From Nymphaea colorata (Eukaryota; Streptophyta; Magnoliopsida; Nymphaeales; Nymphaeaceae), in contig NC_045150.1 in assembly GCF_008831285.2 (NCBI RefSeq), positions 2,122,001-2,182,000 of the forward strand: a stretch of DNA of 60,000 nt, in the 5' to 3' direction. The notes beneath the pieces were generated by a model. It was not told where the DNA came from, did no database searches, and was given only the letters and a program-made list of their open reading frames with translations. The first letter of the stretch is position 1. Each line of letters starts with the position of its first letter. Positions 49,450 through 60,000 of this stretch are shown here, piece by piece. A program made the translations under genes and the position numbers.

Positions 49450-51125
49450 CATAGTCAGCAATTGTTACAGGGCTTTTATCAGTCTTTGATTGGACATCTG
49501 ACTGCAAAAGCGACTTCTGCACTTTCTGAAAAACAGGGTATAATAAAATTGTAATTAGTTACATTTGTATGTATAAGTCTCTGTGACAAAATAGTACGTT
49601 GGTCCCTACTGAAAAAGTCAAAAGCAACTAAGACGTAGTATCTTAAGAGTGATGCCTAGATTTTGAGTACAATGAAGCCATTCATTAGTGTTGTATGAAG
49701 AGAGGAAAGAACTACCAGTTGAAACCAAAATTAAATAATCAAGGACCAACAATATCACTCTAAAATGCTGCCATTAAAATAGACAAAACAGTAATTGTTA
49801 GATTTTAAATAGCTAGACAGAAGAAACATCCATTATAGTGGTGGCCCATCTTATCCACATTTCAATGAGGCAATGGCAGGGGCTTCCTGGCAATTTTCAT
49901 GACAGTAACATGAGAACGGTCTTCACCTTTTAACTCATATCTCAATCATTTTATGCGTAGACCAAATTTGTCACATTTAGTACTGCATAAGGCAACTAAA
50001 TGTGGCAAAATCTAGCTCCAAGTTCTAACCTCAACTTGTCCAACTAGATGCATGAAAGTTGTAACTTGACTAGTTTTAAATGCAAACTCAACGGAAAAGT
50101 AAGGAAAATAAAGAAGATAGATGCATGCCTTGTCTCCTCCAATATTTGCAATAATTTTAGCGATGTTTCATAAACTGCAATGCTATAGGGACAACTGAAT
50201 CACTTCACATTAACGCCTACTTGCAGATTCATATTAAACTTTTTAAACGCAAACTTAAGGGGAAAATAAAGAAAATAAATACGATAGAGGAATGTCTTGT
50301 CTCCTTGAGTATTTGCATTATAGCGATGACAACCTTCACGGAAAACAAAGCGATCTCCAAACAAGGAAGAGGTAAGCAGAGACACTTCAAACCATCAGGA
50401 TCTCGCACGAAAATGGAGCAAAAGAATGGAATCTAACTAGTAGCCACAAAATCAAACACCCCTTGGCCCTTGCCGCAGTGAAGACGTCAGTGCAATGAAG
50501 CATCATGCAGGAGAAATGCACGAGCATCTCTCTAAACATATTACATTCCCCTTCTTGTTGAACGATCGTGACACATACGCAAGAACCATGCTTCATTGCT
50601 TCCCCACCCTACCATCTAAGGATCCCAAAAGGGTCATTCAAATAAATTTCATTGACAGATCGAAAGGATGCCTCCCCTTATGGAACTAGGTTAATCCAGT
50701 GCCTAAACTGAAAGGAAAACCGGCGAAGTTTTGGCAACGGAAAACAGACGGAAGCAGGCCGCCAGTACTGGTTATAGCACAATGACATTTATGGAGAAGA
50801 AGAAACAAGAAACCCAATTTGCAGATCGAGAGAGAAAAAGTGAGACCTTGCAGAGTTGGGCAGCGAGGGAAGCGGCCTTCTTGGCGACGGAGAGCTCCTT
50901 CTCGTATGCCATGGCGAAAATGGAGGCCCTGCTCCTCGTCCGGAGCTTCTGCTTCTTGGAGAGAAAGAAGTCGAGATCAGGATTCGGGAAAGGGAGGACA
51001 GACCGGCTTAGGTGGTGATGGCGGGAAGAGAACTGGAGGCGAAAGGAGGAGGCGCTGCGGGTTGGTGGAGCGTAAGGCGGCAGAACAGCCATTCCTCCTC
51101 TACCTCCTCTGATTAATAAAGCCAT
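49450..51125 (-). pseudogene. SAL1-like: SAL1-like 3'(2'),5'-bisphosphate nucleotidase, exons 1-2 only
   Basis: Exon 1 51125-50847 and exon 2 49525-49450. Exon 1 starts with about 70 residues rich in Arg and Ser, as in plastid transit peptides, then MAYEKELSVAKKAASLAAQ. Exon 2 gives KVQKSLLQSDVQSKTDKSPV and TIADYG, the SAL1/FIERY1 N-terminus. SAL1 removes 3'-phosphoadenosine 5'-phosphate in chloroplasts and mitochondria. The following exon and the metal-binding DPIDGT region are not found anywhere to the left, and ABCE exons occupy the place. So it is probably a truncated duplicate, although both exons and their splice sites are intact. Confidence 0.8.
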
Positions 51126-52468
51126 TGAAGTGGAGCAGCGAGAAAAGCGAGCGTGGCGGCTGCTGACCGGCGGACGCGGTTAGGTCCTTACGGGCAAAAC
51201 ATGGCCGAGCCATTTCTTTCTTCTTCGTGTAGGTGCGGCACCATCATCTCCAAGGTCGGGACTCTCCAGGACCAATTAATTTGGATCAGCACAGAGCTCC
51301 TTCGTTCCTTCCTACACAAATCCATACAGTTTTTGATTCTCCGAAACGCACGAGACGGATTGAGCAAGAAACCCAAAGTATACGATTTTCACCACAAATC
51401 TGTTGGCTATATCTCGTTCCTGCGCGCTTCAAATCCATTAAATTCAATGTATATAGAAATTTCAAGTAAAGTTTGTGAAAATCATTATAGCCAAAACCTC
51501 AGCCTCGTTTACATCCTTGAGCACCTTCTTCTTGTGCTGGGTTTTTCAAATTGAGTTCAGGTTACTCATAAGCGAGCCATTCGAACATGCATTTAATTCT
51601 GCAATGGTTGAGAGTGCACTCACAATCAAATGAATATAGCACTATATCATTATGATTAAGTGCTCTCTTTTTATCATTATATAATTCTTAACATATTTGA
51701 AAAGAATAATTAATTTTTACATTTTTCTATTTATTTTTCTAAGTAAGTTTTTTTTTTTTAGTGTTTGGCCGATTCAAAATGGATTGAGTCGTCGATCCAC
51801 CGAATCCGTAGCACCATCGATTCGGTCTACGAATCGAGTTAAGATATAAACATTTAGGAGATGGTTTAGATATTTTGATTCTCTCTTCTTTTGAGTTAGA
51901 TAGAGCGTGGTTTTTAATGTATTTAATTTATGACTGTCAAATTAAGTCATCCGAGATGTCCATCAAACACCTTTTTTCCCTAGCATGGATCTGATTCAGT
52001 TGAGTTTGATAAAGACATCATGTAAGCTATTTGGAAAATAGTTGTCGCCAACTAATTTCCCTTCTTCCCAAAAAGGAATTTCAGAAGCCTTTATTTCTTT
52101 TTTTTTTCAAGAAAAGAAGAATAACTAAATTGTTTCCAAAGCACTCCCTCCCTGATCTCCGGCCGTCTCCCTCACTTTCTCTCTCTGATGCAGGGACTTG
52201 GGAAAATAGCTTCAACAGAAAGTAAAAATCTGATCTTGAACAAGAACGTGATGGGAAAACGACCAGAAGAATTAATACATGAAGAATTGTATAAGTGGCA
52301 TCCTGCCATTATTAACTATGACAATATAACAAGGAATATTAATGGACAAAAATATCAGCCAGCCAGCCACTGTATGCTCCCCGATCCTAAAAAATCAGTC
52401 GATGAATCAAGTGTCCCATTAAGCCGCCTCATTACTCTCCCTGATCATCATCATCGATCTCCTGTGGG

Positions 52469-53080
52469 TCACCATGCATGACCAGTAGCAGGGGAACGAC
52501 GGATGATGACGAAACAGAGCCTTCCGCTCGTGCGCTGCCTGAAGCTGAAGATCTCAATGTCGATATGTGCATGGAAGCCATTAGAGTCGGCGAGCTTGGT
52601 CCAGTCTTTCTTCAGGACGTACGACCCATTGCTCGACCAGTAGATGAGGACAAGTGCCCACGGCCGACCCGCCTCGTCGAGCGTCGGAACCAGCAGGCCG
52701 TTCCCGCCTTCCTCGCACACCATCCTTCTCTCCGCTTCCTTCAACTCCTCGAACACCAAGTCATGCACGTCTTCTCTACGGAACAGCAGACGATTGTGGT
52801 GGCTCCTGGTGTCCGTCGCCGTCAGTTTCTTCACGCAAACGGATTTTACGAGCGGCAACATGGCATGGCACCTGACCACCGCCTCCGGCCACCCAAGAAC
52901 CTTGCTCCGGTGTCTCGTGCTCTTGAGGAACGGGAACAGCGAGGCCCTCTCTCTCTCTGCTTCCACCTCCTTCCCCGTCTGCTTCGAGCACCCTTGTCGT
53001 TCAGCCTCTTCGGCCAGCAAGAAGAGGCCGCCATTGTCTGCCCTGTTGCTGCAACTCCCTCCTTCTGTCTTGTTCTTCAT
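52469..53080 (-). CDS. B3-domain protein (DUF313-like), single exon
   Basis: Uninterrupted 203-residue frame. After a charged N-terminal third comes a B3-like DNA-binding domain: VKKLTATDTRSHHNRLLFRR (about residues 80-100), LDEAGRPWALVLIYWSSNGS, YVLKKDWTKLADSNGFH and RLCFVIIRRS at the end. These match the strand pattern of plant B3 domains and look closest to the small DUF313-type proteins. Such proteins are nuclear and probably bind DNA. A TATA box lies about 145 bases upstream. Codon use is GC-rich against AT-rich flanks. The frame on the opposite strand (52478-53104) is a shadow. An alternative start is the Met near residue 74 (MLPLVK). Confidence 0.78.
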   Translation of the reverse strand: MKNKTEGGSCSNRADNGGLFLLAEEAERQGCSKQTGKEVEAERERASLFPFLKSTRHRSKVLGWPEAVVRCHAMLPLVKSVCVKKLTATDTRSHHNRLLFRREDVHDLVFEELKEAERRMVCEEGGNGLLVPTLDEAGRPWALVLIYWSSNGSYVLKKDWTKLADSNGFHAHIDIEIFSFRQRTSGRLCFVIIRRSPATGHAW

Positions 53081-53225
53081 GTTTGCTTTTCAATTGATGC
53101 CTGATCTTCTGGAGGCGACCGAAATCTAAGGTGGATACTGTGAAAGCTGAGGTTTTGGCAAGGAACGTGATCGGTCGATCGATCGATCTTGGAGGGTTTA
53201 AAAGAAGAGAGCAGAAACACATATA

Positions 53226-53233
53226 TATTTATA
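53226..53233 (-). promoter_or_regulatory. TATA box of the B3 gene
   Basis: Minus-strand CTATAAATATAT at the right distance for a leader of about 115 bases before the ATG at 53080. Confidence 0.65.
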
Positions 53234-53861
53234 GAGAGATGATCTCCGAGCAGTTAGAGGGCCTTCTATTTCCGGCGTCAACCAAAATTTTCCATTTTCT
53301 ATCATCAATAGACGCTGCTTTTTATCAAACTAGGAAACTAGATTTAGAGTACGTTTTGTTTGAATTTTGAACCAAATCGCTAGGTCGGATCGTATAAAAG
53401 AAAATGGCATCCAGCTAATAATTGTATTATTCGATGGTGTAAAATTTGGTAACAAAGGCATTCAAAGTAAATGGCCTACAATAGTCAAACTTTATGACAT
53501 AGACAACCAGGGTATATTGAAAATCTAAAGCACAACAAAAGCTGTTCCAATTCAACTGTACCATCAAATTGTTGGATACCTGATTAAATAAGAAAATTGC
53601 CAATTAATTGAGAAAATTAATTTCTTTGGCTTAACCGTTCGTTGCTGGGCATTGAGAAAACTTATGAGGCCGTCTATAAAAACCCAGTTTATCATTTGCT
53701 TAGGATTAATCAACATGATTAGCTAAGCTGCGCCTCCTAGAAGCAAACCTGTGAAAATCTCTTTTCTTGTTTCTTTTCTTCCCGTTTTTGGTTCTGCAGG
53801 TTTATGTTGCAGGCTAAGCTTGTGCGCAGAGATCTTGGGCCGAACCTAAAAGTTACTGCAG

Positions 53862-53875
53862 TGGTATCAGAGCCA
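53862..53875 (+). other. tRNA-Met primer-binding-site-like motif
   Basis: TGGTATCAGAGCCA is the primer-binding site used by many plant copia-type LTR retrotransposons, and CTGCA just before it could be an LTR end. However, I find no second LTR, gag or pol nearby. A 24-base tandem ('gttgtcgaattcaagtaag' repeated) follows at 53877-53921. Confidence 0.4.
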
Positions 53876-54402
53876 AAGTTGTCGAATTCAAGTAAGCCAA
53901 GGTTGTCGAATTCAAGTAAAGAATACGTGCGCACATGCGAACATCGTCTCTCTCATCATGCTTGAAGTATGGATCTCTAAATATGAAGCATGTCTAGACT
54001 GTTTACATGAAACATATAGACAGTTTGAATTGAAGCATGCTAGACGGAATAGAAAAGCATTTTTTTTTGGATTTAATATATAATGGTGCGCTCTGTGTTC
54101 TGTATCTCTGAGGTCGAGAGAAACATAAAATGGAATTGATCTCTAGACCTCTGTCAACGATCTTGACGTCAATTTAAGAAAGGAAAACACTGAGAACAAT
54201 AAAAATCTGAAAGGGCACACGCGCTAAGACAGAGAGACAGGATTACCTTCGTGTTGTAACCTGCGTTTGGAAGCCTCTGATAAATTGTTTTTTCTTCTTC
54301 TTCTGTAAACCGGACACTCTGGAACAACCGGAAACCCACGGCTGCTCTTGTTTCAGCAGACACGCAAGGACATGGACTACCCAAAACACCTTGGCCGCAA
54401 CT

Positions 54403-54480
54403 GCTCTGTTCGGTCTTCTCTTCCAGCAGAGACCCGCAACCGCTCCGTTCGGTCTTCTCTACCAGCAGAGACCCAAAACT
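54403..54480 (+). repeat. Tandem duplication, about 39 bp x 2
   Basis: 'gttcggtcttctct.ccagc' followed by 'agagaccc' occurs twice. The surrounding GC-rich stretch (54300-54990) may be a promoter or leader region, but no gene is recognised on either strand. Confidence 0.7.
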
Positions 54481-54999
54481 ATAGCAGAAAGTATTTGATA
54501 GTTGCTTCAGTTGTTGGCCATCTCCCCCGTCGTTCTTTTTTGTTTTTGTTTTGTCCATCGCAGCCAGGGGAAACCCAACCGGTGCTCTTTTTTTTTTCCC
54601 GGCGACGACCCAAGCCCCTATTTAGAGGATTTGAGAGCACCTATTGTTCAGCCGTCTGTTCTTTTTTTGGGTCTAGCAGACGAAGTTTAGCAGGCGTGAG
54701 CACTCGCTTGTCTCTTGCCTCGGCCACCGTCTTCCTTCTCAGAGCTTCTCGCACCTCATTGAGAGTTTGAGCCGCTGCTCCTGTTGCTTCCGCGAGAAGG
54801 AGGACAGAACAATGAGAATCTTTGGAGTCTCCCTCGCCGGTAGCAAGGTCTTCCTCGCGCCCTAGGTAGAGACGAGCTGGTTGCAGGGCGGCCGAGAGGA
54901 GAGGGGAAGATACTAAAGGGTGTTCCGCAAGAGCGAAGAGAGAAGTTCTCGAGAGGAGAGAGAATGAAACCGAAAATAGGAGGAAAACATGTTCGGAGG

Positions 55000-56476
55000 G
55001 GTCTTTATATTAATAATTTTAAATTACGAAATTAGTCCACATGTTTCGTAAAGTTTTTAAAAACGCTGTCTAAATTTTCATAAAATAATGCCGCAATGTT
55101 TTTGATAAAAATGTTTTCAAAAAGAGGCTTTGGAAAGTTAATTTCGGTGAAAACGTATAATTTTATATGAAACTGCGAAGTGTTACCCTCAGAGTTATTA
55201 TAAATTTCTGAAAGAGGGTTTCAAATAATTGTTTTGCAATTTCGGCTGAAAAGGAGATTTTAGGCACAATTGCATATAGGAGCCACTCAAACTTATTAAA
55301 ATTTTTGAAAAAGGGTTTTGAAAATAAATTGGAAAATGAGAAGAGAAACATATGGTCTAAAATTTAATATTGAGTAAAGTGATACATTAGAATGTTATTG
55401 AGATCTTCTAATGTGTTATTCTCTTTTTTTTTTTTTTTTTCCTGTATTACTATTCTTTTCTTGTCACAAAATTAATCTAAAAATGATTTCAAGAGTAGAT
55501 TACTATTCTTTTCTTGTCACGAAATTAATACTGACCAAAATCAAAAAAATGTTTAGCAGCATATATGTAGGCTTATGCTTGTATGAAGGAGTGTAAAATC
55601 AATGCAACAAATAATGGTGCTCCTATTGGCATAGATTTATGCATGCAAAATCAAGAATATTTTTTATTCTTTTTGGTGCTCTCTAAAGAGGGTCTATCTT
55701 CACTTTGGATAAACTTAGTGAATTTGAATGTGAATAGTAAATGTGCCACTTGCAAAACAAACATCGTCCTATGGCCTTGACTCGAAAAGAATTGAAATGG
55801 GGATGTGTTGATATAAAGAAAAATGAACACAATGAAATGAATTTGATAAGAAATGTCAATCTCTTTTTACTAACTAGAATTCTGGTTATGATTTGAATGT
55901 TTTTTGTCAAATCAAAGTTTATGCTATTTGTAGTAAAGCTGGTTCTTGTTCGAACAATATTGGTTATATTGTGGGTATTACTATATCCAGATCCTTGATT
56001 GGATGTGGATACCTATTTGGATTTGACTATTATCCATTTGATATTTTGAACCTTGCAGCCATATCTATTGTACGGTTGAATGTCGTTGAGGTTTGGATCC
56101 ATGTATGTTGAACATGTTCATATTGGATTTTAATTTGGATCATCTTTATTTGTTTAAATACATACCAGTTCTTGTGTTGATATCATTGTGTGTGGATCCA
56201 CAATGGTAAAATCTGAATCTAAATAATCATTTGGATTTTTGCTTTGGATCTGATTAAGATCCATAATTGTATTCAGTTTGAATCATGACATATTCATATA
56301 TAAATTTGTTTGGATATTAACTAAAAGTCCATATTGGTTCAAATATATGTTATTATACTTGCTTTACAAATATTCATCGACATTTTGGGTCCATGTTTAT
56401 ATTAGACATGACCAAAACTTTGTTTAATATATCCATTTAGTTGTTGAATTTGGACCTCACACTATACGTTGCATTC
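55000..56476. other. AT-rich stretch with no gene seen
   Basis: 'attactattcttttcttgtc' plus 'ac.aaattaat' occurs twice about 55 bases apart (55446 and 55500). From about 55900 the DNA becomes rich in 'ttggatcc' and 'tttggatctga' words. Confidence 0.45.
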
Positions 56477-57148
56477 TTTTGGAGCATGATTAGATTTGAC
56501 TTGTTCAAGATCTATATCTTGTTTATATTAGATCTAAACATATTATGATATGTATTGATTTTTAGATCTAATGATTTTACAAGTTGTATGTTTTCAATGT
56601 GAGTAGAGACAAATTTCTTTTGCTTATTTTGAAAGAATATTCTTGAGATAAAGATTATATTACTTTGTGTTTATCCTAGTTAAAATGAATGATTATACTT
56701 TTGGAGCATGATCAGATTTGACTTGTTCAAGATCTATATCTTGTTTATATTAGATCTAAACATATTATGATATGTATTGATTTTTAGATCTAATGGGTTT
56801 ACAAGTTGTATGTTTTCAATGTGAGTAGCACTTGAGTGCTGTAAGACAAATTTCTTTTGCTTATTTTGGAAGAATATTCTTGGGATAAAGATTATATTAC
56901 TTTGTGTTTATCCTAGTTAAAATGAATGATTATACTTTTGGAGCATGATTAGATTTGACTTGTTCAAGATCTATATCTTGTTTATATTAGATCTAAACAT
57001 ATTATGATATGTATTGATTTTTAGATCTAATGGTTTTATAAGTTGTATGTTTTTAATGTGAGTAGCACTTGAGTGCTGTAAGACGAATTTCTTTTGCTTA
57101 TTTTGAAAGAATATTCTTGGGATAAAGATTATATTACTTTGTGTTTAT
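56477..57148. repeat. Tandem repeat, 222-237 bp x 3
   Basis: Copies start at 56477, 56699 and 56936 with 'ttttggagcatgat.agattt'. They are almost identical. Copies 2 and 3 carry a 15-base segment ('cacttgagtgctgta') that copy 1 lacks, so copies 2 and 3 are the closer pair. Non-coding, AT-rich. Confidence 0.92.
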
Positions 57149-57787
57149 GATTATATTATTGTATATTGGTATGCTAAGAGGTGTAAATCAACACTCTTAG
57201 ACATGGTGAGATCAATATAGCATTGTGCTCGGTTTCTGATAGATTTAGATCCAGATTAACTTATTTTGATCTTTGGCTCCAAATATCTGCACTTACATTG
57301 AATCCAATATATCATCACGTTTACCTTTTGCCTGCAGTTGTAAGGTAACAGTCTTAAACATGATGAAAGCCATATTAATGAAATATTTTTATTTGAAGAT
57401 CTTTTGTACTATAAATTCTAGTACATGAAATTTTATTTGCCCTTATCAAAGATAACTAGCATATATGAATTCAGATCTAAATTGACTTGTTTGGATATGT
57501 GAGAAAAATATCATATCATGTTTACTATCATGTTTGTTTTTTGGATCCAATAATATTGTGATATTTATTGTCATTCTAGATTCAAATCATTTTAGAGTGC
57601 TATTGAACAATGTTTTAATGTAACACTCTTGAACTGAAACCCATATGAGTTTGAATGTCTTTATTTGAAGACTTGCTTTGTTTGCTCTTAAAGGTGATGA
57701 ATTATTATGGGTACAGACTTGCATCATCTCAAGGTAAAGAAATTTTCCTTGTTTCACCTTGTTCAAGAATTGGGTTATTGTTTAGAT

Positions 57788-58265
57788 CCAAACATGGTTA
57801 TTGAAATCATGTTGTACATTACTTCATATGGATCATTTTTGTGTTAAATTTATATCAAATTGTGTTTGTGATATTTTTGGGTTTGGATCAACGCTCATAT
57901 AATCTGTATCTTTATATTCATATGACATTTGAGATTGGATCTATCCACCATAGATACAGCTTTGGTTCAGATTTGAATATATATATTTGGATATACAGTT
58001 AAACATCCATGTCCTGTCCTGTTTATATTAGACCAAACATGGTTATTGAAATCATGTTGTACAATACTTCATATGGATCATTTGTGTCTTAAATCTATAT
58101 CAAGTTGTGTTTATGATATTTTTGGGTTTGGATCAATGTTAATATAATCTGAATCTTTATATTCATATGACATTTGGGATTGGATCTATCCACAATAGGT
58201 ACAACTTTGATTATATATATGTTTGGATATACGGTTAAACATTCATATCCTGTTTATATTAGATC
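57788..58265. repeat. Tandem duplication, 245 bp x 2
   Basis: Copies start at about 57788 and 58033 with 'ccaaacatggttattgaaat'. Each ends in 'tcctgtttatattaga.cca', a motif also inside the 56.5-57.1 kb tandem units ('atcttgtttatattagatct'), so the two families are probably related. Confidence 0.88.
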
Positions 58266-59350
58266 CAAGCATATTATGTTATTTGTTCATTTGTGGATTG
58301 AACTATGTTAGCATGCTACTAAACAAGTTCTCGTTTGAGAATGAATTTGATTTTAATATTTTCCATGAGGTGTAAAATAATACTCATGAATATTATGAAA
58401 TCCACACTAATTAGATCCATATTGAGATTTTTTGGAGATCAGAATGCATGTCAAATGCAGATCTAAAAATTAAAGAAATGTTTGCAAAAACATTTGTATT
58501 GAATACCCAAATGAAAGTAGGATATATGATGTTTTTATGCATGAAATTGAGGTGTTCGAATAATAATAACAAAGATAATAATCCATTGGGAGATCATAAC
58601 GATTTACTGAAGGATCTAATTTATTTAGATGATCAGTCTGATAATGAACCGATGGGAGATCAGTTTGGTAATGAACCAACTGAGCATAAATTGTCTAAGG
58701 AACAATATGGTAGCGAACCGACTGGGTAATGAGTTCATTGATCACCTTGTGAATTGATTTATTGTCGATTAGAAAAATAACCAACCGAGTCCAAATTCTT
58801 ATATTCTTCAGACATTGATAATAGTCATGAAAGTCAAGAGCTCCATGGTTATATTTGAATAATTGTTGTATGCACAAGAACCGACTATTCATTTGATGAT
58901 CAAGTTTGATCGATTAAATATGCTAATAAGCGGTCAGGGAAGAACCGACTAAGAATCAGTTTGGTAATTATTCGACTTAAGCTTACTAGTGATCTCAATG
59001 ATCATCTTGGAGAATACTTGAATAGAGATATTTGAATTATTGATGCATGCATTTGTTGGCAGAGCTATCTATTGACCTTGATGAGTTAAATAAAATTCTT
59101 TCTATGAGAGGGTATATTGATGAAAACTATACAAGATGAAAAGTGCTTGTATGATAGACTATGAGTTAATTGCTCATTTTGTTAAATAGTCATAATAAAG
59201 ATTAGGCGTTGCTAATCAAGTTGATGACTATGTAAATATTTGATAAATGGAAGCACACTTGAATATGCATTTTGCTATGTTGGAAAGCTAACATATGTTT
59301 TGTCATATAATTATTTATTGCATGAATGCTTTGGAACTCTTGTTGTTAAA
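58266..59350. other. AT-rich stretch with short degenerate repeat
   Basis: 58580-58740 contains variants of 'gatcagtttggtaatgaacc' repeated several times, giving a false repetitive peptide (DQFGNEPTE-like). No gene recognised. Confidence 0.45.
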
Positions 59351-59369
59351 AGAGTTAAGTAATTGTGGA

Positions 59370-60000
59370 AAACAATAAAAATGTGGTATTCACAGTCTCA
59401 TTCTCCCACAACATTACAATAATCTGGATGTCAGTGAATTCACCCTCAACAACACGAAGTTTAAAATTTTCTTCTGTTTTTGTCATGGTTGGATATTTAT
59501 ATCTTGCATAAGTTTGTATCTCTTTAGCACTTTCTTGTGCTGCCTCTGTAACCTGCACAATAAATATACATTCAATAGTAACCAACGATCAAACAACTAA
59601 ACAATTGATAGTCAAACATTTAATTAGTTGCCTTAAAAGTAAAAGAGTCGTCATGAAACCGAAGATTTTTAGTCTGAACAAATTCTGCAAAGAATATGTT
59701 AATACCTTCTCTAATAGAGAAAGGAACGGTTACAACCCCGTAAGCGTCTGGCTTCCCATAGAAACAACAAACGAAGTCTGAAAGGTAATCTATGACACTA
59801 AGATCATGTTCAACCACAATCACATAATTGGAAGAAAAGAAAGACAAGACAAGTCATGCTCATGCTGATTTTAAAAGATCCATAACATAATGATTGAAGT
59901 TCTCCACCTGATAAATCACCAACATTCTTATCTATAACTTTATTTAACATAAGTTCGTCGCAAACCTCTACTTTCATCTGCTTTTCATTCTTTTGATCAA
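59370..60000 (-). pseudogene. RLI2-like: ABCE (RLI2) pseudogene, end of NBD1 to start of NBD2 (runs off window)
   Basis: Minus strand. 60000-59632 encodes DQKNEKQMKVEVCDELMLNK and VGDLSGGELQ, then after a gap [20 protein letters not shown] and [19 protein letters not shown] to FTFK. Exon 59552-59370 encodes VTEAAQESAKEIQTYARYKY, PTMTKTEENFKLRVVEGEFT and WENETVNTTF. Lesions: about 43 codons are missing after the NBD1 signature, including Walker B (DEPSSYLD), with a frameshift; the NBD2 P-loop GENGTGKTTF is ruined to WENETVNTTF; a stop follows soon after. The intron between the exons has a GC instead of GT donor. Same strand as, and the 5' part relative to, the ABCE piece at 47.7-48.2 kb. Confidence 0.88.

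Noticed and set aside
51153-51554. 133-residue plus-strand frame beside SAL1
   Set aside because: No recognisable domain; starts within the divergent flank of SAL1 exon 1 and looks like chance coding.
52478-53104. Plus-strand 208-residue frame
   Set aside because: Longer than the minus-strand frame, but it is the antisense of the B3 domain protein and has no family features.
53571-53875. A full copia LTR ending at the primer-binding-site-like motif
   Set aside because: No matching second LTR and no gag/pol in the next 6 kb; only the motif itself is reported.
47676-60000. A functional ABCE gene spread over 12 kb
   Set aside because: Walker B of NBD1 is deleted, the NBD2 P-loop is destroyed, and there are frameshifts and an in-frame stop.

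Overview
This is nuclear DNA from a flowering plant. The evidence is spliced genes with GT-AG introns, plant-only families (NAC and B3 transcription factors, SWEET sugar transporter, KORRIGAN-type GH9 cellulase, a SAL1 N-terminus resembling a plastid transit peptide), long AT-rich introns and intergenic DNA, many GA/TA microsatellites, and non-autonomous transposons of plant type. The species cannot be read from the sequence. The GC-rich single exons (SWEET exon 3, B3) stand out from an AT-rich background.

Layout. 0-2.5 kb: the last exon of a KORRIGAN-like endoglucanase (+). 3.5-14 kb: a complete six-exon NAC transcription factor with a C-terminal membrane anchor (+), with promoter-like sequence and exon-like debris upstream. 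14-22 kb: repeats, a 1.09-kb inverted duplication made of SWEET pseudogene sequence, and an hAT-type MITE. 22.4-26.5 kb: a complete five-exon SWEET1-like sugar transporter (-). 27-34 kb: gene-free, repeat-rich DNA with a 467-bp foldback. 34-43.5 kb: two more SWEET relics, each carrying or bordered by other insertions (foldback, hAT MITE, LINE fragment, 59-bp-stem hairpin), with a CACTA MITE between them. 44-47.6 kb: low-complexity DNA. 47.7-51.1 kb: degenerate ABCE (RNase L inhibitor) terminal exons downstream of the first two exons of a SAL1 phosphatase (-). 52.5-53.2 kb: an intact single-exon B3-domain gene (-). 54-59.3 kb: tandem repeats. 59.35-60 kb: another ABCE pseudogene segment (-), running off the right edge.

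The genes do not form a pathway. The main theme is repeated DNA-level duplication and decay of one SWEET1-like gene: one intact copy plus four relics that carry introns or promoter sequence, so they are not retrocopies. Two relics form a nearly identical inverted repeat that could fold into long double-stranded RNA if transcribed. This is the best candidate for something new here, a possible hairpin siRNA source related in sequence to the intact transporter. A second unusual spot is the SAL1 5' end sitting upstream of ABCE 3' exons in the same orientation, which could give a chimeric transcript.
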